Part shown: positions 63,952 through 64,000 of the stretch, piece after piece | Layout: each line of letters begins with the position of its first letter | How positions within the stretch are numbered: the first letter of the stretch is position 1 | Source of the DNA: Bacteroidota bacterium | Lineage (GTDB): Bacteria; Bacteroidota; Bacteroidia; AKYH767-A; 2013-40CM-41-45 | Assembly (NCBI GenBank): GCA_016711505.1 | Contig: JADJSV010000004.1 | Coordinates: forward strand, 186,001-250,000 | DNA length: 64,000 nt | Reading direction: 5' to 3' | The notes under the pieces: model-generated | Seen by the model: the letters and a program-made list of their open reading frames with translations, nothing else | Database searches by the model: none | Told to the model about the DNA's origin: nothing | Made by a program: the position numbers and the translations under genes

Positions 63952-64000
63952 AAGTGAAAAACGAAAAGTGAAAAGTGAAAAATTGCTTCGTAGGTGACTA
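63952..64000. repeat. AAAAGTG repeat, left half of an inverted repeat cut by the window edge
   Basis: Tandem AAAAGTGAAAA words after the protease stop, then GCTTCGTAGGTGACTA, which holds the reverse complement of the CCTACGAAGC core of the 54.6 kb repeat. The right arm would lie outside the window. Confidence 0.65.

Overview
The window looks like a chromosomal segment of an environmental Bacteroidota bacterium. It is AT-rich. Three very large surface proteins and one smaller one end in type IX secretion (T9SS) type A sorting domains. It carries two LytS/LytTR two-component pairs, two TonB-dependent receptors (one paired with a DUF4249 lipoprotein), SprB-repeat, PKD, GEVED and FG-GAP modules, LptD, and promoters matching the Bacteroidota TTTG / TAnnTTTG consensus. 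No rRNA, CRISPR array, transposase or integrase was seen.

Layout. 1-3.5 kb: an iron-type locus of outer-membrane porin (cut by the left edge), imelysin lipoprotein and di-heme oxidoreductase. 3.7-11.5 kb: a LytS kinase with a His-rich loop, its LytTR regulator, and a 1944-residue repetitive secreted protein. 11.7-14.9 kb: DUF1328, AI-2E-family permease, and a di-heme peroxidase with an N-terminal imelysin-like region. 15-25.6 kb: MarR regulator with a TonB-type barrel protein, a 1343-residue SprB-repeat protein, a DUF1772 membrane protein, an outer-membrane protein and an FG-GAP protein. 25.7-31.5 kb: a second LytS/LytTR pair (kinase frameshifted), then a TonB receptor (interrupted by an in-frame stop) and DUF4249. 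31.5-35.2 kb: an AT-rich accessory pocket of small unknown, immunity-like and decayed genes that ends against a tRNA-Arg. 35.3-35.7 kb: tRNA-Ser, tRNA-Pro and tRNA-Arg on the minus strand. 35.8-39 kb: repeats, a broken M23 peptidase, SemiSWEET and a small conserved protein. 39-43.8 kb: Uup-like ABC-F, ArsR with two SRPBCC proteins, and an MFS exporter. 43.8-46.7 kb: a four-gene overlapping minus-strand operon of exported unknown proteins. 46.9-56.8 kb: exonuclease III, small proteins, GNAT, LptD, cell-wall amidase, MCE/MlaD and a two-gene Fe-S oxidoreductase system. 57.1-64 kb: a 2272-residue M4 metallopeptidase with a mosaic C-terminal region.

Two themes cut across the window. First, at least ten otherwise conserved genes are broken by a single-base indel (often in a homopolymer) or by a single in-frame stop, which points to residual sequence error, recent decay, or both. 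Second, intergenic spacers carry several families of short-word inverted repeats (AACACTAAG type, CGCAGA type, TGTGCGACC type, TTCAAAG and AAAGTG types), and two of these share a CCTACGAAGC core. The most novel-looking material is the 43.8-46.7 kb operon, the immunity-like pocket beside tRNA-Arg, the duplicated glutamine-amidotransferase-like modules in the metallopeptidase, and the repeat families.
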